Assembly (NCBI GenBank): GCA_017525875.1
Contig: JAFXSG010000027.1
Coordinates: 1-64,000 of the forward strand
Reading direction: 5' to 3'
Length of the DNA: 64,000 bases
Source: Clostridia bacterium
GTDB lineage: Bacteria > Bacillota > Clostridia > Christensenellales > CAG-138
The notes beneath the pieces are model-generated. The model was not told the DNA's origin, did no database searches, and worked only from the letters and a program-made list of their open reading frames with translations. Both the position numbers and the translations under genes were made by a program. Positions 48,600 to 57,351 of this stretch are shown piece after piece; position 1 is the stretch's first letter, and each line of letters starts with the position of its first letter.

Positions 48600-50048
48600 T
48601 CAGTACCGGATCAGAATACCGATAACGATGAACGCTGCAACGAGCAGCAGGTTCGCGATGAAAAGCGGAGCGCTCTTTTTGATCCACTTGAAGTAGTCCA
48701 CCTCGATCATCGAAAGGCCGATGAGCAGTACGGGCGAAGTGGGGAAGATCAGATTTGTGTAACCGTCCGCAAAGGTATAGATCAGAACGAGCATCTGCTT
48801 CGATAATCCGACGTTGACGACCGCGAGCATACCCATAACGAGGATGGCTTTGGCGGTGGACGAGGAAATGAAGAATTCCAGCACCAGGATTATCAGATAG
48901 AGTATCAGAGCGATCAGGAAGATATTGCCTTCGCTGACGATCGAATTGATCTGATAGACGATGGTGGGCATTATCGCGCCCTCGTCAAAAATGTACTTTA
49001 TGCTGGAGGCAAGCGCGATGAACAGGATCGTTGGGAGCGCCCCCGAAACACCCTTCCAAAAGCTTTTCAGCACAGGTTTCGCGGACCGTGCGCAGATCAG
49101 TCCGGCAAGAAAACCGAAGATCAGAAAATACGCGATAAGGATGGGGACTGTGTAGTCACGAAGCGAGGCGGTCGCGGAACAGCTGATCAGTATGCAGAGT
49201 GAAACAAGCAGGAAAACGGTATAGGTGAGCTTGATCCTGCGGGCGTCCGCCGGCGAAAAGCCGACCGTCGAGACCGTGCTGTCGGAAGCACGCAGTTTTT
49301 CATCGTGGGAATAAGTCAGGCTCGCGGCCGGGTCCTTCTTGATCCTGCGAACGTAGAGCCGGATGAATCCAAACAGAAGCAGGAACATAACGAGGAAGAT
49401 CAGTATCCTGTACCAGATGTGCTCCATGGGATTTGCCCCGATGATGCTCGACGCGAGCAGAACGGTGAAAGGATTTGTGATCGCCGTCGCGAAGCCGAAA
49501 CCGCAGGACACGATGCTTACAAGAAAACCCGTGAACGAGTCGAACCCGACGAGAACACACAGCGCGCAGACGATCGGGAGCATGGTCAGCATCTCTTCGA
49601 ATTGGCCGAGGAAGGCTCCGAAGCACATGAATACGAATGAGATGGCGGCGAGCAAAAGATTGCGCCTTGATTTGAAACGCTCGGAGACCGAGCCGACGAG
49701 CACGCTGACGCCGCCCACGTCGTTCATGACCTGGAACGCGCCGAAGATCACAACGAGGAACAGGGAAAGCATGATGAGCGTCAGCCCGTTATCGGAAAAA
49801 AAGACCAGGATCGGCGCAAGCAAACCCTTGTATATGGGGATACCCGAAGCGTCGTCGCTGCGGACGTAATTCAGATAATCTGTGCTGCCGTCCGGATTGG
49901 TGCCGACGAAGCTGCCTTTAGGGATGATATAGGTCAGCACGATCGAAACGAGCATCAGCGCAATGAGCAGCGCACAGACCTGGATAAAGGTCTTCGCGGA
50001 AAGATCGATCAGCGATCCTTTCGATTCAGTCTTCTTTTTCTGCTCCAT
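48600..50048 (-). CDS. YfcC/DcuC-superfamily transporter
   Basis: A protein of 482 residues with about 11-12 membrane helices, with FQVMNDVGGVSVLVGSV (about 100-116) and FGAFLGQFEEMLTMLPIV as seen in YfcC proteins, which resemble C4-dicarboxylate and arginine/ornithine carriers. The substrate is unknown: a carboxylate or basic amino acid are likeliest. It overlaps the acyltransferase gene upstream by 23 bases, so the two are in one transcript. GGGAG ribosome site. Confidence 0.8.
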   Translation of the reverse strand: MEQKKKTESKGSLIDLSAKTFIQVCALLIALMLVSIVLTYIIPKGSFVGTNPDGSTDYLNYVRSDDASGIPIYKGLLAPILVFFSDNGLTLIMLSLFLVVIFGAFQVMNDVGGVSVLVGSVSERFKSRRNLLLAAISFVFMCFGAFLGQFEEMLTMLPIVCALCVLVGFDSFTGFLVSIVSCGFGFATAITNPFTVLLASSIIGANPMEHIWYRILIFLVMFLLLFGFIRLYVRRIKKDPAASLTYSHDEKLRASDSTVSTVGFSPADARRIKLTYTVFLLVSLCILISCSATASLRDYTVPILIAYFLIFGFLAGLICARSAKPVLKSFWKGVSGALPTILFIALASSIKYIFDEGAIMPTIVYQINSIVSEGNIFLIALILYLIILVLEFFISSSTAKAILVMGMLAVVNVGLSKQMLVLIYTFADGYTNLIFPTSPVLLIGLSMIEVDYFKWIKKSAPLFIANLLLVAAFIVIGILIRY

Positions 50049-51879
50049 TTTTGATCTCCCTCAGAAGGTCTGCAAGCAGTGCCCAGCGAACGACCTGCCG
50101 TCTGTTCTCGACCGGATAGAAATAGTAAAGCTTGCCGTCGTGATAGGTCTCGAATTCCTGATCGCAGGAGAACGGAAGCGCGGACAGATCGTCCGTCGGG
50201 ACGGTAAAGCTGACTTCGTCCGAGCTGTAACTGAACTCCTTTTCGGTCAGGACGCAGACTCCTTTCGAGCGGGTCCTGTATTTGCCTTTCTCGCTGAAGG
50301 CAACGGCATTGACCTCGGTTTCAAGCCTGAAACCGGATAGCTCCGTAAGCTCGAGCGCCTTGATGCGCTCGTAGTATTCGCCGATGGTGTACGGATCGTC
50401 TTCAAACCGGTAGTGCTCGTCGAAGCGATGCACCTTTCCGCAGGCGGAGCAGATGAAATCGTTCCCGACGCCCCTTGTCGTATAGAGAGCTCCGCAGTCC
50501 GCGCAGCGGTAGAGGACGTTTTCAAGTCCCTCGGCCTTATCCTTTTGCGGATAAGTGTTCAGCTCTTCACCGGAAGCATCATAGCGAAGGTCCTCATCAA
50601 GCACCCTCGTGAGCTCTTCTTCGCTCATTGCGGCGGCCTCATCGGCGCGGATGATCCGCTTGGGCTGAACGTAAATATCGGATTTATAGAACTTCTTTCT
50701 CCACTTGGGGTTTGCGAAATATGCGCCCGAAATATTGGCTATGACGATATCGACGCCCAGCTTTTTATAGAACGCTGCACTTCGTTCGACTATCGGATAG
50801 TTCCTTCCCGTGATGGAAAGCCTGCCTTCGGGGAAAATCGCGACAGCGTACCCTCCGCGGATCATTTTGCGGATGCCGACGGGCGTAGCAAAGTCGGTGC
50901 AGAACAGCTTTTTCGGGATAAACCCGGCTTTTTTGGCAAACTTTTTTAAGCCGGGCATCGTTACGTAATGCCGGTTTGAAACGATCGCAAAGTTCGTATT
51001 TCCGGTCAGCTGGCGCAGGTAGTAAAAATCATAGAACGACTGATGATTGCAGAGCAGCAAGTACGGAGGTTCAACGCCCTTGATCAGAGCATCGTCGATA
51101 TGCAGGCGCTGCTTGCGGCCGCGCAGGAATCGGACCAGGCGGAAGAACAACGCATAGAGGACCGAGTCCGGCGTACCGTCGTTCTCTTTGAAATACACTT
51201 TGTCGAGGAAAATGAACAGCACTGCAAACAGGACCGCAGCAAGAACAACGATTATCAGCACGAGCAGGGGAAGGGGAAGATCGTGTCCGATGAAGTACTT
51301 CGTCGCGGCGCCCATTAGGTTGGACGTGACTATGGACGGGATTACGCCGGTCGCAACGGTCAGAAGGTATCGTCCGTACCGCACCTTGCGTCCGCTGCCG
51401 AAATAGCAGATCGCGCCGAACGGGATTATCGGCATGATGAACAGAAAGTACATGAGCAGCACGGTGCTGCGCTCCTTCTTGGAGCTTGCGACCAATCGGT
51501 TGATCTTCTCTTCGCTCTTTGCATACGCGTCACTGCTGAAGCGGAACAAGCGAACGAGGACGTAGATGATCGTTGCGCCGAGGCAAACGCCCAGATCGCA
51601 GAGCAGGATGGCGATATAGAACGGATAACTCATCCCGCTTGATATCTGTATGAATTCCGCGGGAATAAAAACAACGACCATTTGGAGCGCTTCGACAAGC
51701 ACCACCGTCAAAAAGCCGAATATGCCTTTTGAGGCCAGCAGTTCCTTCGCTCCGTCAAGGTCGTTTGCGATCTCCATGCGAATGTAAGGTATCAGGATGT
51801 CTTTGAGAAAATACGCAAAAAGACCGATCACGGCAAGAACGGAAAACAGTATAATTATCCTTTGCGTCGTCTTGTTCAT
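50026..51879 (-). CDS. VTT/DedA-like membrane domain fused to PlsC-type acyltransferase and zinc ribbon
   Basis: A protein of 617 residues. Residues 1-240 form a VTT (SNARE-associated/DedA-like) membrane domain with SAFIPAEFIQISSGMSYP-type sequence and five or so helices. Residues about 270-430 are a 1-acylglycerol-3-phosphate acyltransferase: NHQSFYD holds the His-x4-Asp, and AIFPEGRLSITG the second block. Residues about 460-495 make a zinc ribbon CADCGALYTTRGVGNDFICSACG. VTT domains move lipids between leaflets and PlsC acylates them, so the fusion could couple acyl transfer to scrambling. Promoter at 51939. Confidence 0.8.
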   Translation of the reverse strand: MNKTTQRIIILFSVLAVIGLFAYFLKDILIPYIRMEIANDLDGAKELLASKGIFGFLTVVLVEALQMVVVFIPAEFIQISSGMSYPFYIAILLCDLGVCLGATIIYVLVRLFRFSSDAYAKSEEKINRLVASSKKERSTVLLMYFLFIMPIIPFGAICYFGSGRKVRYGRYLLTVATGVIPSIVTSNLMGAATKYFIGHDLPLPLLVLIIVVLAAVLFAVLFIFLDKVYFKENDGTPDSVLYALFFRLVRFLRGRKQRLHIDDALIKGVEPPYLLLCNHQSFYDFYYLRQLTGNTNFAIVSNRHYVTMPGLKKFAKKAGFIPKKLFCTDFATPVGIRKMIRGGYAVAIFPEGRLSITGRNYPIVERSAAFYKKLGVDIVIANISGAYFANPKWRKKFYKSDIYVQPKRIIRADEAAAMSEEELTRVLDEDLRYDASGEELNTYPQKDKAEGLENVLYRCADCGALYTTRGVGNDFICSACGKVHRFDEHYRFEDDPYTIGEYYERIKALELTELSGFRLETEVNAVAFSEKGKYRTRSKGVCVLTEKEFSYSSDEVSFTVPTDDLSALPFSCDQEFETYHDGKLYYFYPVENRRQVVRWALLADLLREIKNGAEKED

Positions 51880-51938
51880 CGGGTCGGTCCGCCTTTTCGC
51901 TTTCAGCAGTTCACGGGCTGCATAAAAGTTATGGATAG

Positions 51939-51967
51939 ATTGTATTATCTCCGCAGGTTTTTGTCAA
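51939..51967 (-). promoter_or_regulatory. Promoter of the VTT-acyltransferase operon
   Basis: On the minus strand consensus TTGACA (51967-51962), 17-base spacer, TACAAT (51944-51939). Confidence 0.75.
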
Positions 51968-52006
51968 CAGTTGTTCCCCAAAACATGATCTGACGAAATA
52001 AAAGGA

Positions 52007-52028
52007 CTGCCGCGGTCACCCGCGGCAG
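52007..52028 (-). terminator. Terminator after the 5'-nucleotidase gene
   Basis: CTGCCGCGG and CCGCGGCAG pair around TCAC; TCCTTTTATTT follows on the minus strand. Confidence 0.8.
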
Positions 52029-52055
52029 CACTTACAGATTATATGATCAGATCGA

Positions 52056-54005
52056 TCAGTCGTTCTTCTTCCTGAAGATCACAGCGTATGCGCCGGAAAC
52101 GATGGCGGCAATGCCAAGGCCTGCGAACGCAAAAGCACCGGTATCCGGAGGAGTGGGGGTGGGGGACTCGGTCTCAACGGGAACGGGCTCCTCGGTCTCA
52201 ACGGGAGCGGGCTCCTCGGTCTCAACGGGAGCGGGCTCCTCGGTCACGACGGGCTCCTCGGTCACGACGGGTTCCTCGGTCTCAACGGGCTCGGGCTCGC
52301 TTACGATAACGATCCTGCCTTCGCCCCTGGGATCCTCATAACCTTCGACGATGTGATCGTAGTGAACGGTCGCACGGCCTTCGGTGGTGACGTCGCCGCC
52401 GGGCATGGACTGGATGTAGTTGATAAGCACGGCGTTGTCGAGCATGACCTCATCCTGAAGGAGGTTGATGTTGGCGGCGCCGAACATTGCGAAGCCGTCG
52501 CCCTGGCTCTTCAGCATGTAGTTGTGGGAAGCAAGGGTATAGGTCTTCTCAAGATCGAGCGCTTCATATTCGCCGGTCTCACGGTTCATGACCTGGACGT
52601 TCTGGACACGGTAGGGGATGCCTGCGGGGCCGACCCACATCCTGTCCTCGTCGAGGATAACGTTTGCTTCCATATCGGTATGGATCTCGTAGGTAAGGCC
52701 AGCGACCTGGAGGAAGCCGCCGTTCTCACCGGGGCATACACGGGAGCCCATCTCGAGCGCGTCGAGGATCTGCTGGCCGGTCACCTCTGCAAGGCAGGCG
52801 CTGTTGCCGAACGGATGCACGTTGAGGATGTTCTCAAAGGTGATCTCACCGGCATTGATGTTCGCACGGACGCCGCCGCCGTTGACGAATGCGATATCGC
52901 AATCGAACAGGGAGCGGTACGCATCTGCGCAAAGGTCGCCGAGGTTGGTCTCCTTGCTGCGGACAGCGCGCTCGCCGGTATCGGGATCGTTAACGGTCAG
53001 GTCATGATCGGTGTAGGCGACGACGGTGTGGAGCAGCTCGTCGAACTGAGCGTTGATCTCATCGATGTAAGCCTGGGTATCGGGATCGGGCACAAATTCT
53101 TCGGGAACGGGAAGAAGCTCGATTTCCATGCTGCCGTCATCATAGATGTTCAGGCAGCCGATGTTTGCAAACTTGGTGCCGGTCTGGCCGTGGAGGACCA
53201 TGTTGCCTTCTGCATCGGCAACTTCCTCGTTGATAACGCTGTGGCTGTGACCGTCGATGAAGGCTTCCATGCCGGTGGTAGCGGCGATGATCTCGTTTGC
53301 GGTCCAGGGGGAGGACTGCTCGTCGATGCCGCAGTGGCCGACGACGATAACGTGATCCGCACCCTCTGCCTTGGCGGCGTCGATGGCGCTCTGGGTCGCG
53401 TTGATGACGCCTTCGCCGGTATCATCCTGGCAGAAACCGTAGATGTATTCGCCTTCAGCGTTCTGGAAGTAGGTGGGAGTGGACTTGGTGATGGTCTCGG
53501 GGGTGCAGACGCCGACGAATGCGATCTTCATACCGTCAACGTCGAAGATCTTGTAAGCGTCGAAGACCGCATCGGTGGGCTGACCGTCAACATAGTTCAT
53601 GAAGTTGGCGGATACGTAGGGATAGTCCGCAGCATCGGTGAGCTCAAAGAAACGATCCATGCCATAGTCGAATTCATGGTTGCCGGGGATCGCGAGGTCG
53701 TAGCCGACAAAGTTCATGATGTCGATGATATAGCCGCCTCTGCTGAGGGTGCCGATGGGGCCGCCCTGAACGTGGTCGCCCGCGTCAACAAGCAGGGTGG
53801 GGATGCCTTGCTCTTCGTAAGCGTTCCTGACTGCGGCAAGACCCGCATAACCCCAGTTGTCCTCGATGCCGCAATGGACGTCGTTCGTGAACAGAACAAC
53901 AAGAGCGGGCTGCTCGCCGTCGCGTACGTCGGATGCAGCGGATACACCGAAAGTGGACAGCAGCATCATGACAACGACGAAGATACAGATGAGTTTCCTT
54001 TTCAT
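52056..54005 (-). CDS. Surface 5'-nucleotidase/2',3'-cyclic phosphodiesterase family
   Basis: A protein of 649 residues from the ATG at 54005 (AGGAGG site 6 bases upstream). Signal peptide (about 1-24). Metallophosphatase domain: LFTNDVHCGIED, VDAGDHVQGG, GNHEFDYG, then VVGHCGIDE and DGHSHSV hold the metal ligands. C-terminal nucleotidase domain contains NGGGVRANI and a final substrate loop (DGFAMFGAANI). Then a Glu/Pro/Val stalk with repeats of VVTEEP and APVETEEP and a tail PPDTG, hydrophobic helix, RKKND. That resembles a sortase signal with PPDTG instead of LPxTG. It salvages extracellular nucleotides. Confidence 0.88.
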   Translation of the reverse strand: MKRKLICIFVVVMMLLSTFGVSAASDVRDGEQPALVVLFTNDVHCGIEDNWGYAGLAAVRNAYEEQGIPTLLVDAGDHVQGGPIGTLSRGGYIIDIMNFVGYDLAIPGNHEFDYGMDRFFELTDAADYPYVSANFMNYVDGQPTDAVFDAYKIFDVDGMKIAFVGVCTPETITKSTPTYFQNAEGEYIYGFCQDDTGEGVINATQSAIDAAKAEGADHVIVVGHCGIDEQSSPWTANEIIAATTGMEAFIDGHSHSVINEEVADAEGNMVLHGQTGTKFANIGCLNIYDDGSMEIELLPVPEEFVPDPDTQAYIDEINAQFDELLHTVVAYTDHDLTVNDPDTGERAVRSKETNLGDLCADAYRSLFDCDIAFVNGGGVRANINAGEITFENILNVHPFGNSACLAEVTGQQILDALEMGSRVCPGENGGFLQVAGLTYEIHTDMEANVILDEDRMWVGPAGIPYRVQNVQVMNRETGEYEALDLEKTYTLASHNYMLKSQGDGFAMFGAANINLLQDEVMLDNAVLINYIQSMPGGDVTTEGRATVHYDHIVEGYEDPRGEGRIVIVSEPEPVETEEPVVTEEPVVTEEPAPVETEEPAPVETEEPVPVETESPTPTPPDTGAFAFAGLGIAAIVSGAYAVIFRKKND

Positions 54006-54028
54006 TGAGATTCCTCCTGTAAGTTTCA

Positions 54029-54044
54029 TTGGGTTCAAACCCAA
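54029..54044. promoter_or_regulatory. Palindrome downstream of the 5'-nucleotidase promoter
   Basis: TTGGGTT and AACCCAA flank a two-base centre, between the promoter -10 and the start codon, a likely operator for nutrient control such as phosphate or purine; the regulator is unknown. Confidence 0.4.
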
Positions 54045-54049
54045 CTTTT

Positions 54050-54078
54050 ATTGTAACAAATTGTGCTTGAAAATGCAA
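54050..54078 (-). promoter_or_regulatory. Promoter of the 5'-nucleotidase gene
   Basis: On the minus strand TTGCAT (54078-54073), 17-base spacer, TACAAT (54055-54050). Confidence 0.65.
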
Positions 54079-54169
54079 TCCAAAGTGAAGAAAGTTTGTA
54101 TAAAAAAGTAAAAAAAGCAGAACTGCTTCCTGCGCCGGGAGATATCGGCGCTTACCGGACTTTGCGAGT

Positions 54170-54298
54170 CAAAACCCGGCCGCGGATAAGGCAGCACCGT
54201 TGCCTTATCTGTTCGCGGCTTCGGATCCCTGCATTGGATACAAACAAAAACACCCGTACTGAGCGGGTGTTTTTGTTTGGCGGAGAGAAAGGGATTCG
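54170..54298. repeat. First copy of a 129-base structured module with a truncated tRNA-Ser tail
   Basis: The module runs CAAAACCCGGCCGCGG, hairpin GATAAGGCA/TGCCTTATC (54185-54209), CGCGGCTTCGGATCC, and a perfect 15-base hairpin AAACAAAAACACCCG/CGGGTGTTTTTGTTT (54242-54278), then 21 bases TGGCGGAGAGAAAGGGATTCG identical to the 3' end of tRNA-Ser at 54465. The rest of the tRNA is absent here. It shares flanks with the second copy but has different stem sequences. Confidence 0.75.
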
Positions 54299-54355
54299 TT
54301 TTGCGCTCATCGGCTCTCGTGCTCGCTCACTTCGCTTCGCACTCGGCCTGAGCCG

Positions 54356-54485
54356 CAAAACCCGGCCGCGGAAAAAGCCGCACTGCGGCTTTTCCTTTTC
54401 GCGGCTTCGAATCCCACCATTTGAAAACAAACAAAAACACCTGCGCGAGGCAGGTGCTTTTGTTTGGCGGAGAGAAAGGGATTCG
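54356..54485. repeat. Second copy of the structured module, ending in tRNA-Ser
   Basis: Same outline as the copy at 54170, offset by 186-187 bases: CAAAACCCGGCCGCGG, hairpin AAAAGCCG/CGGCTTTT (54373-54393), CGCGGCTTCGAATCC, terminator-like hairpin AAACAAAAACACCTGC/GCAGGTGCTTTTGTTT (54429-54465, one mismatch), and the tRNA end. Stem sequences differ between copies but stay paired. Confidence 0.75.
54429..54465 (-). terminator. Terminator of tRNA-Ser
   Basis: The second-copy hairpin of 16 bases (one mismatch) follows the tRNA directly on the minus strand and is followed by TTTTTGTTTG. Confidence 0.7.
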
Positions 54486-54556
54486 AACCCTTGATACGGT
54501 TCCCCGTATACACGATTTCCAGTCGTGCGCCTTAGACCAAGCTCAGCCATCTCTCC
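54468..54556 (-). tRNA. tRNA-Ser (GGA)
   Basis: Acceptor GGAGAGA pairs with TCTCTCC, anticodon arm CACGA-CTGGAAA-TCGTG gives anticodon GGA (54518-54520), long variable arm TACGG/CCGTA marks a class II tRNA, T-arm AGGG-TTCGAAT-CCCT. Genomic CCA at 54465-54467. Reads serine TCC and TCT codons. Confidence 0.95.
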
Positions 54557-54580
54557 ATCGGCTTTTCAAGTCCGCGTAAT

Positions 54581-54609
54581 ATAATACTACAAAGCAGGGC
54601 AAAATGCAA
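54581..54609 (-). promoter_or_regulatory. Promoter of tRNA-Ser
   Basis: On the minus strand TTGCAT (54609-54604), 17-base spacer, TATTAT (54586-54581). Confidence 0.6.
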
Positions 54610-54659
54610 GTGCTTTTTTGCGCATACATTATATATAGTAAGCTGATGCTGAACTGAGT

Positions 54660-55301
54660 TCAAACAAGCTTGCCGATTGCGGGAGCCTTGCCGAAAACCA
54701 TAAGGTGATCGTTCTGATTGAATACGTAATCCGGGGTGGGCAGCAAGACGTGCCCGGATGGCGTCTTGATGGCGATGATGTTCACGTTGTACTTGCGGCG
54801 CACGTCTACATCGAGGATCGTTTGACCCATCCAGCGCTTCGGCGGCACGATCTCATAGATCGCGTAACCGTCGGAAAGCTTGAGAAAATCGAAGACTGCG
54901 TCGTCGCTTACGGCAACCGCAAGACGCTCCGCCCTGTCCCTGTCAGGGAAAACGACCTCCGAGGCGCCGCTCCTTGCAAGGAACTTCGCTTGAATGTCAG
55001 TGGACGCAACCGCGGTGATCCTGCGTGCGCCGCATTCCTGCAGCAGATCCACGATCTGAAGGCTGTTCTGGAAATTCTCGGGCAAACAGACGACAGCATC
55101 ATCAAAATCATTTACACCGAGGCTCTCAACAACGTCCCTCCTCGTGCAGTCTCCCACCTTTGCGCTTGCGACCTGATTCAACAGATCGGAAAGCTTTTCT
55201 TCGTTTTCGTCAACTATCATGACGTCGCATTCCCTTGTGCTGAGAAAGCGGCAAAGGTAATGACCGAATTTGCCGGCGCCGATTACGAGGATGGATTTCA
55301 T
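54660..55301 (-). CDS. ktrA: Potassium uptake protein, RCK gating subunit (KtrA/TrkA)
   Basis: A protein of 213 residues. N-terminal RCK Rossmann fold with GAGKFGHYL and IVDENEEK binds ATP/ADP or NAD; C-terminal RCK-C domain follows (about 140-210). The single-RCK size fits KtrA rather than E. coli TrkA (two RCK units). It gates the membrane subunit KtrB encoded directly upstream in the same transcript. AAGGAG ribosome site. Confidence 0.9.
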   Translation of the reverse strand: MKSILVIGAGKFGHYLCRFLSTRECDVMIVDENEEKLSDLLNQVASAKVGDCTRRDVVESLGVNDFDDAVVCLPENFQNSLQIVDLLQECGARRITAVASTDIQAKFLARSGASEVVFPDRDRAERLAVAVSDDAVFDFLKLSDGYAIYEIVPPKRWMGQTILDVDVRRKYNVNIIAIKTPSGHVLLPTPDYVFNQNDHLMVFGKAPAIGKLV

Positions 55302-55313
55302 AGCTTTTCTCCT

Positions 55314-56684
55314 TTATCCGATAATTATCTTTTCAACGGGGTCGGTTATGCGAGCGGGTTCTTTCCTGGCAGCAAGCGCACCGGCGAAGCTGAGACTGCC
55401 CACGCGGCCGCAGTACATCAGCACGATGATGATCACACGGGAGAACATGGATAGGCTTCGGGTGACTCCCGTACTCATACCAACAGTCGCAACAGCGGAG
55501 CTCGTTTCAAAAAGGATGTCGACAAGCGGCAGCTTATCGACAGAAACGATAAGCGCGGTCGCGATAAGCATCAGGCTAAGGTTCGTGAAGAAGACGGCCG
55601 CCGCCTTGTGCAGCGCGTCATTCTCGAGCCTGCGCCCGAAGATGCCGAAACTGTGCTTCCTGCGGATGTATGAAAACGCGTAGATGATAAGCGTGAACAC
55701 GGTCGTCGTTTTGATACCGCCGGCGGTCGATCCGGGGGAACCGCCGATGAACATCAAAATGATAGTAGTCAGCTTTCCGCTGTCGCTCATTGCAGCTATG
55801 TCCATAGTATTGAAGCCCGCGGTCCTTGCCGTGACGGAGCCGAACAGCGCCGTAAGCACGCGCTCACCCGCGTTCATGCCGCTGCATGCAGCATTGCGTT
55901 CGGTGAAGAACAGGATGGCCGCCCCTCCGAAGAGCAGGAGCGCAGTTGCACAGAGCACGATCTTGCTGTGGAGCCTGTATTTTTTGAAGCGGATACCGTG
56001 ACGGAGGACGTCGTCCCAAACGAGGAAGCCGAGACCGCCGATAACGATGAGCAGTATCAGAACGATATTCACGAGCAGGTCGTCATAATACGGAACGAAC
56101 GAGCCGTATTCTCCGAATCGGCCAAGCAGGTCGAAGCCCGCGTTGCAAAATGCGGAGACCGAGTGGAACACGCCGAGATAGATACCCCGAAGCAGGCCGA
56201 ACTGACGGCTGAAACGGATCGCGAGCAGTGCGGCGCCCGTGCCTTCAACAGCTGCGGTAACGATGATTATCCGTTTTGCAAGCGGAAGTATGCCTCCGAG
56301 CTGGATCGAGCTGATGCTCTCCGAAAGGATCTCCCTCCCGCGCAGGCCGAGCTTGCGGTTGATGAGCAGGAAGAAAAACGTGGCGATCGTCATAAAGCCG
56401 AGGCCGCCGATCTGGATCATGACGAGGATCACGAGCTGACCGAACAGCGACCAGTGCGTATAGGTGTCGACTGTTACAAGACCCGTAACACAGCTTGCGC
56501 TCGTTGCGGTAAAGAGGCAGTCGAGAAACGGCGTCGCTTCACCGCTTTTTGATGCGAAAGGAAGCATTAGCAGCAGCGTCCCGACGGTGATTATCAGAAA
56601 AAAGCCGAGTGAAATGACCTGAGTCTGGCTCATCTTCGGCTTTGCCGCGGGAATGGCGGATGTGATCTTTGCTCCCTCTTTCAT
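55314..56684 (-). CDS. ktrB: Potassium transporter membrane subunit (KtrB/TrkH)
   Basis: A protein of 456 residues with eight membrane-helix pairs and four pore loops; the selectivity-like residues lie in SASCVTGLVTVDTY, HSVSAFCNAGFDLLG, GSVTARTAGFNTMDI and ETSSAVATVGMSTG. These contain the conserved glycine at each pore entry. Pairs with KtrA 12 bases downstream. Imports potassium, probably with sodium. Coupled with the upstream UPF0340 gene (gap 11 bases). Confidence 0.92.
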   Translation of the reverse strand: MKEGAKITSAIPAAKPKMSQTQVISLGFFLIITVGTLLLMLPFASKSGEATPFLDCLFTATSASCVTGLVTVDTYTHWSLFGQLVILVMIQIGGLGFMTIATFFFLLINRKLGLRGREILSESISSIQLGGILPLAKRIIIVTAAVEGTGAALLAIRFSRQFGLLRGIYLGVFHSVSAFCNAGFDLLGRFGEYGSFVPYYDDLLVNIVLILLIVIGGLGFLVWDDVLRHGIRFKKYRLHSKIVLCATALLLFGGAAILFFTERNAACSGMNAGERVLTALFGSVTARTAGFNTMDIAAMSDSGKLTTIILMFIGGSPGSTAGGIKTTTVFTLIIYAFSYIRRKHSFGIFGRRLENDALHKAAAVFFTNLSLMLIATALIVSVDKLPLVDILFETSSAVATVGMSTGVTRSLSMFSRVIIIVLMYCGRVGSLSFAGALAARKEPARITDPVEKIIIG

Positions 56685-56695
56685 AACGGTTCTTT

Positions 56696-57283
56696 TCAGT
56701 ACTGCGCGCGTTCGCCGCCGATAAGCTTGGGCCTGGTGCGCGCCATGGTGATGTTTGCACAGCCGATCTTCGTGTTTTCGTTATGGATGGGCACGCATAC
56801 CGTACGCATATGCATGCCGATGAAGACGCCGCCGATGTCGATGCCGGCACGTGCGCGGGAGCGGATGTCTTCAACGACGACGGGATCGGCGAACTGCGCC
56901 ATCGCCTGAACGCTCCAGGCGCCGCCTGCATGCAGTGCGGGTTTGACGCTTACTTCGGGAAGGTCGTACTTTTCCATGCATTCGCGCTCCACGACGAGGG
57001 CACGGTTGAGGTGCTCGCAGCACTGGCAGGCGAGGAAAAGCCCCTTCTCACGAATACGGGGAAGGATAGTCTCCATAAGGACTTTCGCAACGTCCTCGGT
57101 GGAGTGCTGGCCCATGTGATAGCCCATAACGCGGCTCGTGCTGCAGCCGATGACCACGATATCGCCGGCGTGGAGCTTATAATGACCGTCACTGCAATTC
57201 GCGAAAAGCTCGTCAATAACTGCCTCCGCTTCGGTTCTGATACGGTCAAGCGTAATAACTTCTTTTTCGGAAATACTGTCCAT
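56696..57283 (-). CDS. UPF0340/TIGR01440-family protein
   Basis: A protein of 195 residues from the ATG at 57283 (GAGG site before it; four codons earlier another ATG overlaps that site). Conserved segments GDIVVIGCSTSRVMGYHMG, CQCCEHLNRALVVERECME and KIGCANITMARTRP are family hallmarks, with several cysteines. Function unknown. It precedes ktrB and probably shares its promoter at 57352. Confidence 0.85.
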   Translation of the reverse strand: MDSISEKEVITLDRIRTEAEAVIDELFANCSDGHYKLHAGDIVVIGCSTSRVMGYHMGQHSTEDVAKVLMETILPRIREKGLFLACQCCEHLNRALVVERECMEKYDLPEVSVKPALHAGGAWSVQAMAQFADPVVVEDIRSRARAGIDIGGVFIGMHMRTVCVPIHNENTKIGCANITMARTRPKLIGGERAQY

Positions 57284-57308
57284 TTTTTGCCTCATATCAA
57301 CAATAAAA

Positions 57309-57351
57309 CAATTCTGTGCGGGAATGGAGCGAGCCCTGCCGCACAGAATTG
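57309..57351 (-). terminator. Terminator-like hairpin overlapping the next promoter
   Basis: CAATTCTGTGCGG and CCGCACAGAATTG form a perfect 13-base stem, followed on the minus strand by TTTTATT. It would stop transcripts arriving from the GntR operon upstream. The -10 of the UPF0340-ktrB promoter is directly next to its upstream arm. Confidence 0.8.

Noticed and set aside
54060..54300. CRISPR-like array near the tRNA
   Set aside because: Only two copies of a 129-base module occur, with no short repeats and spacers.
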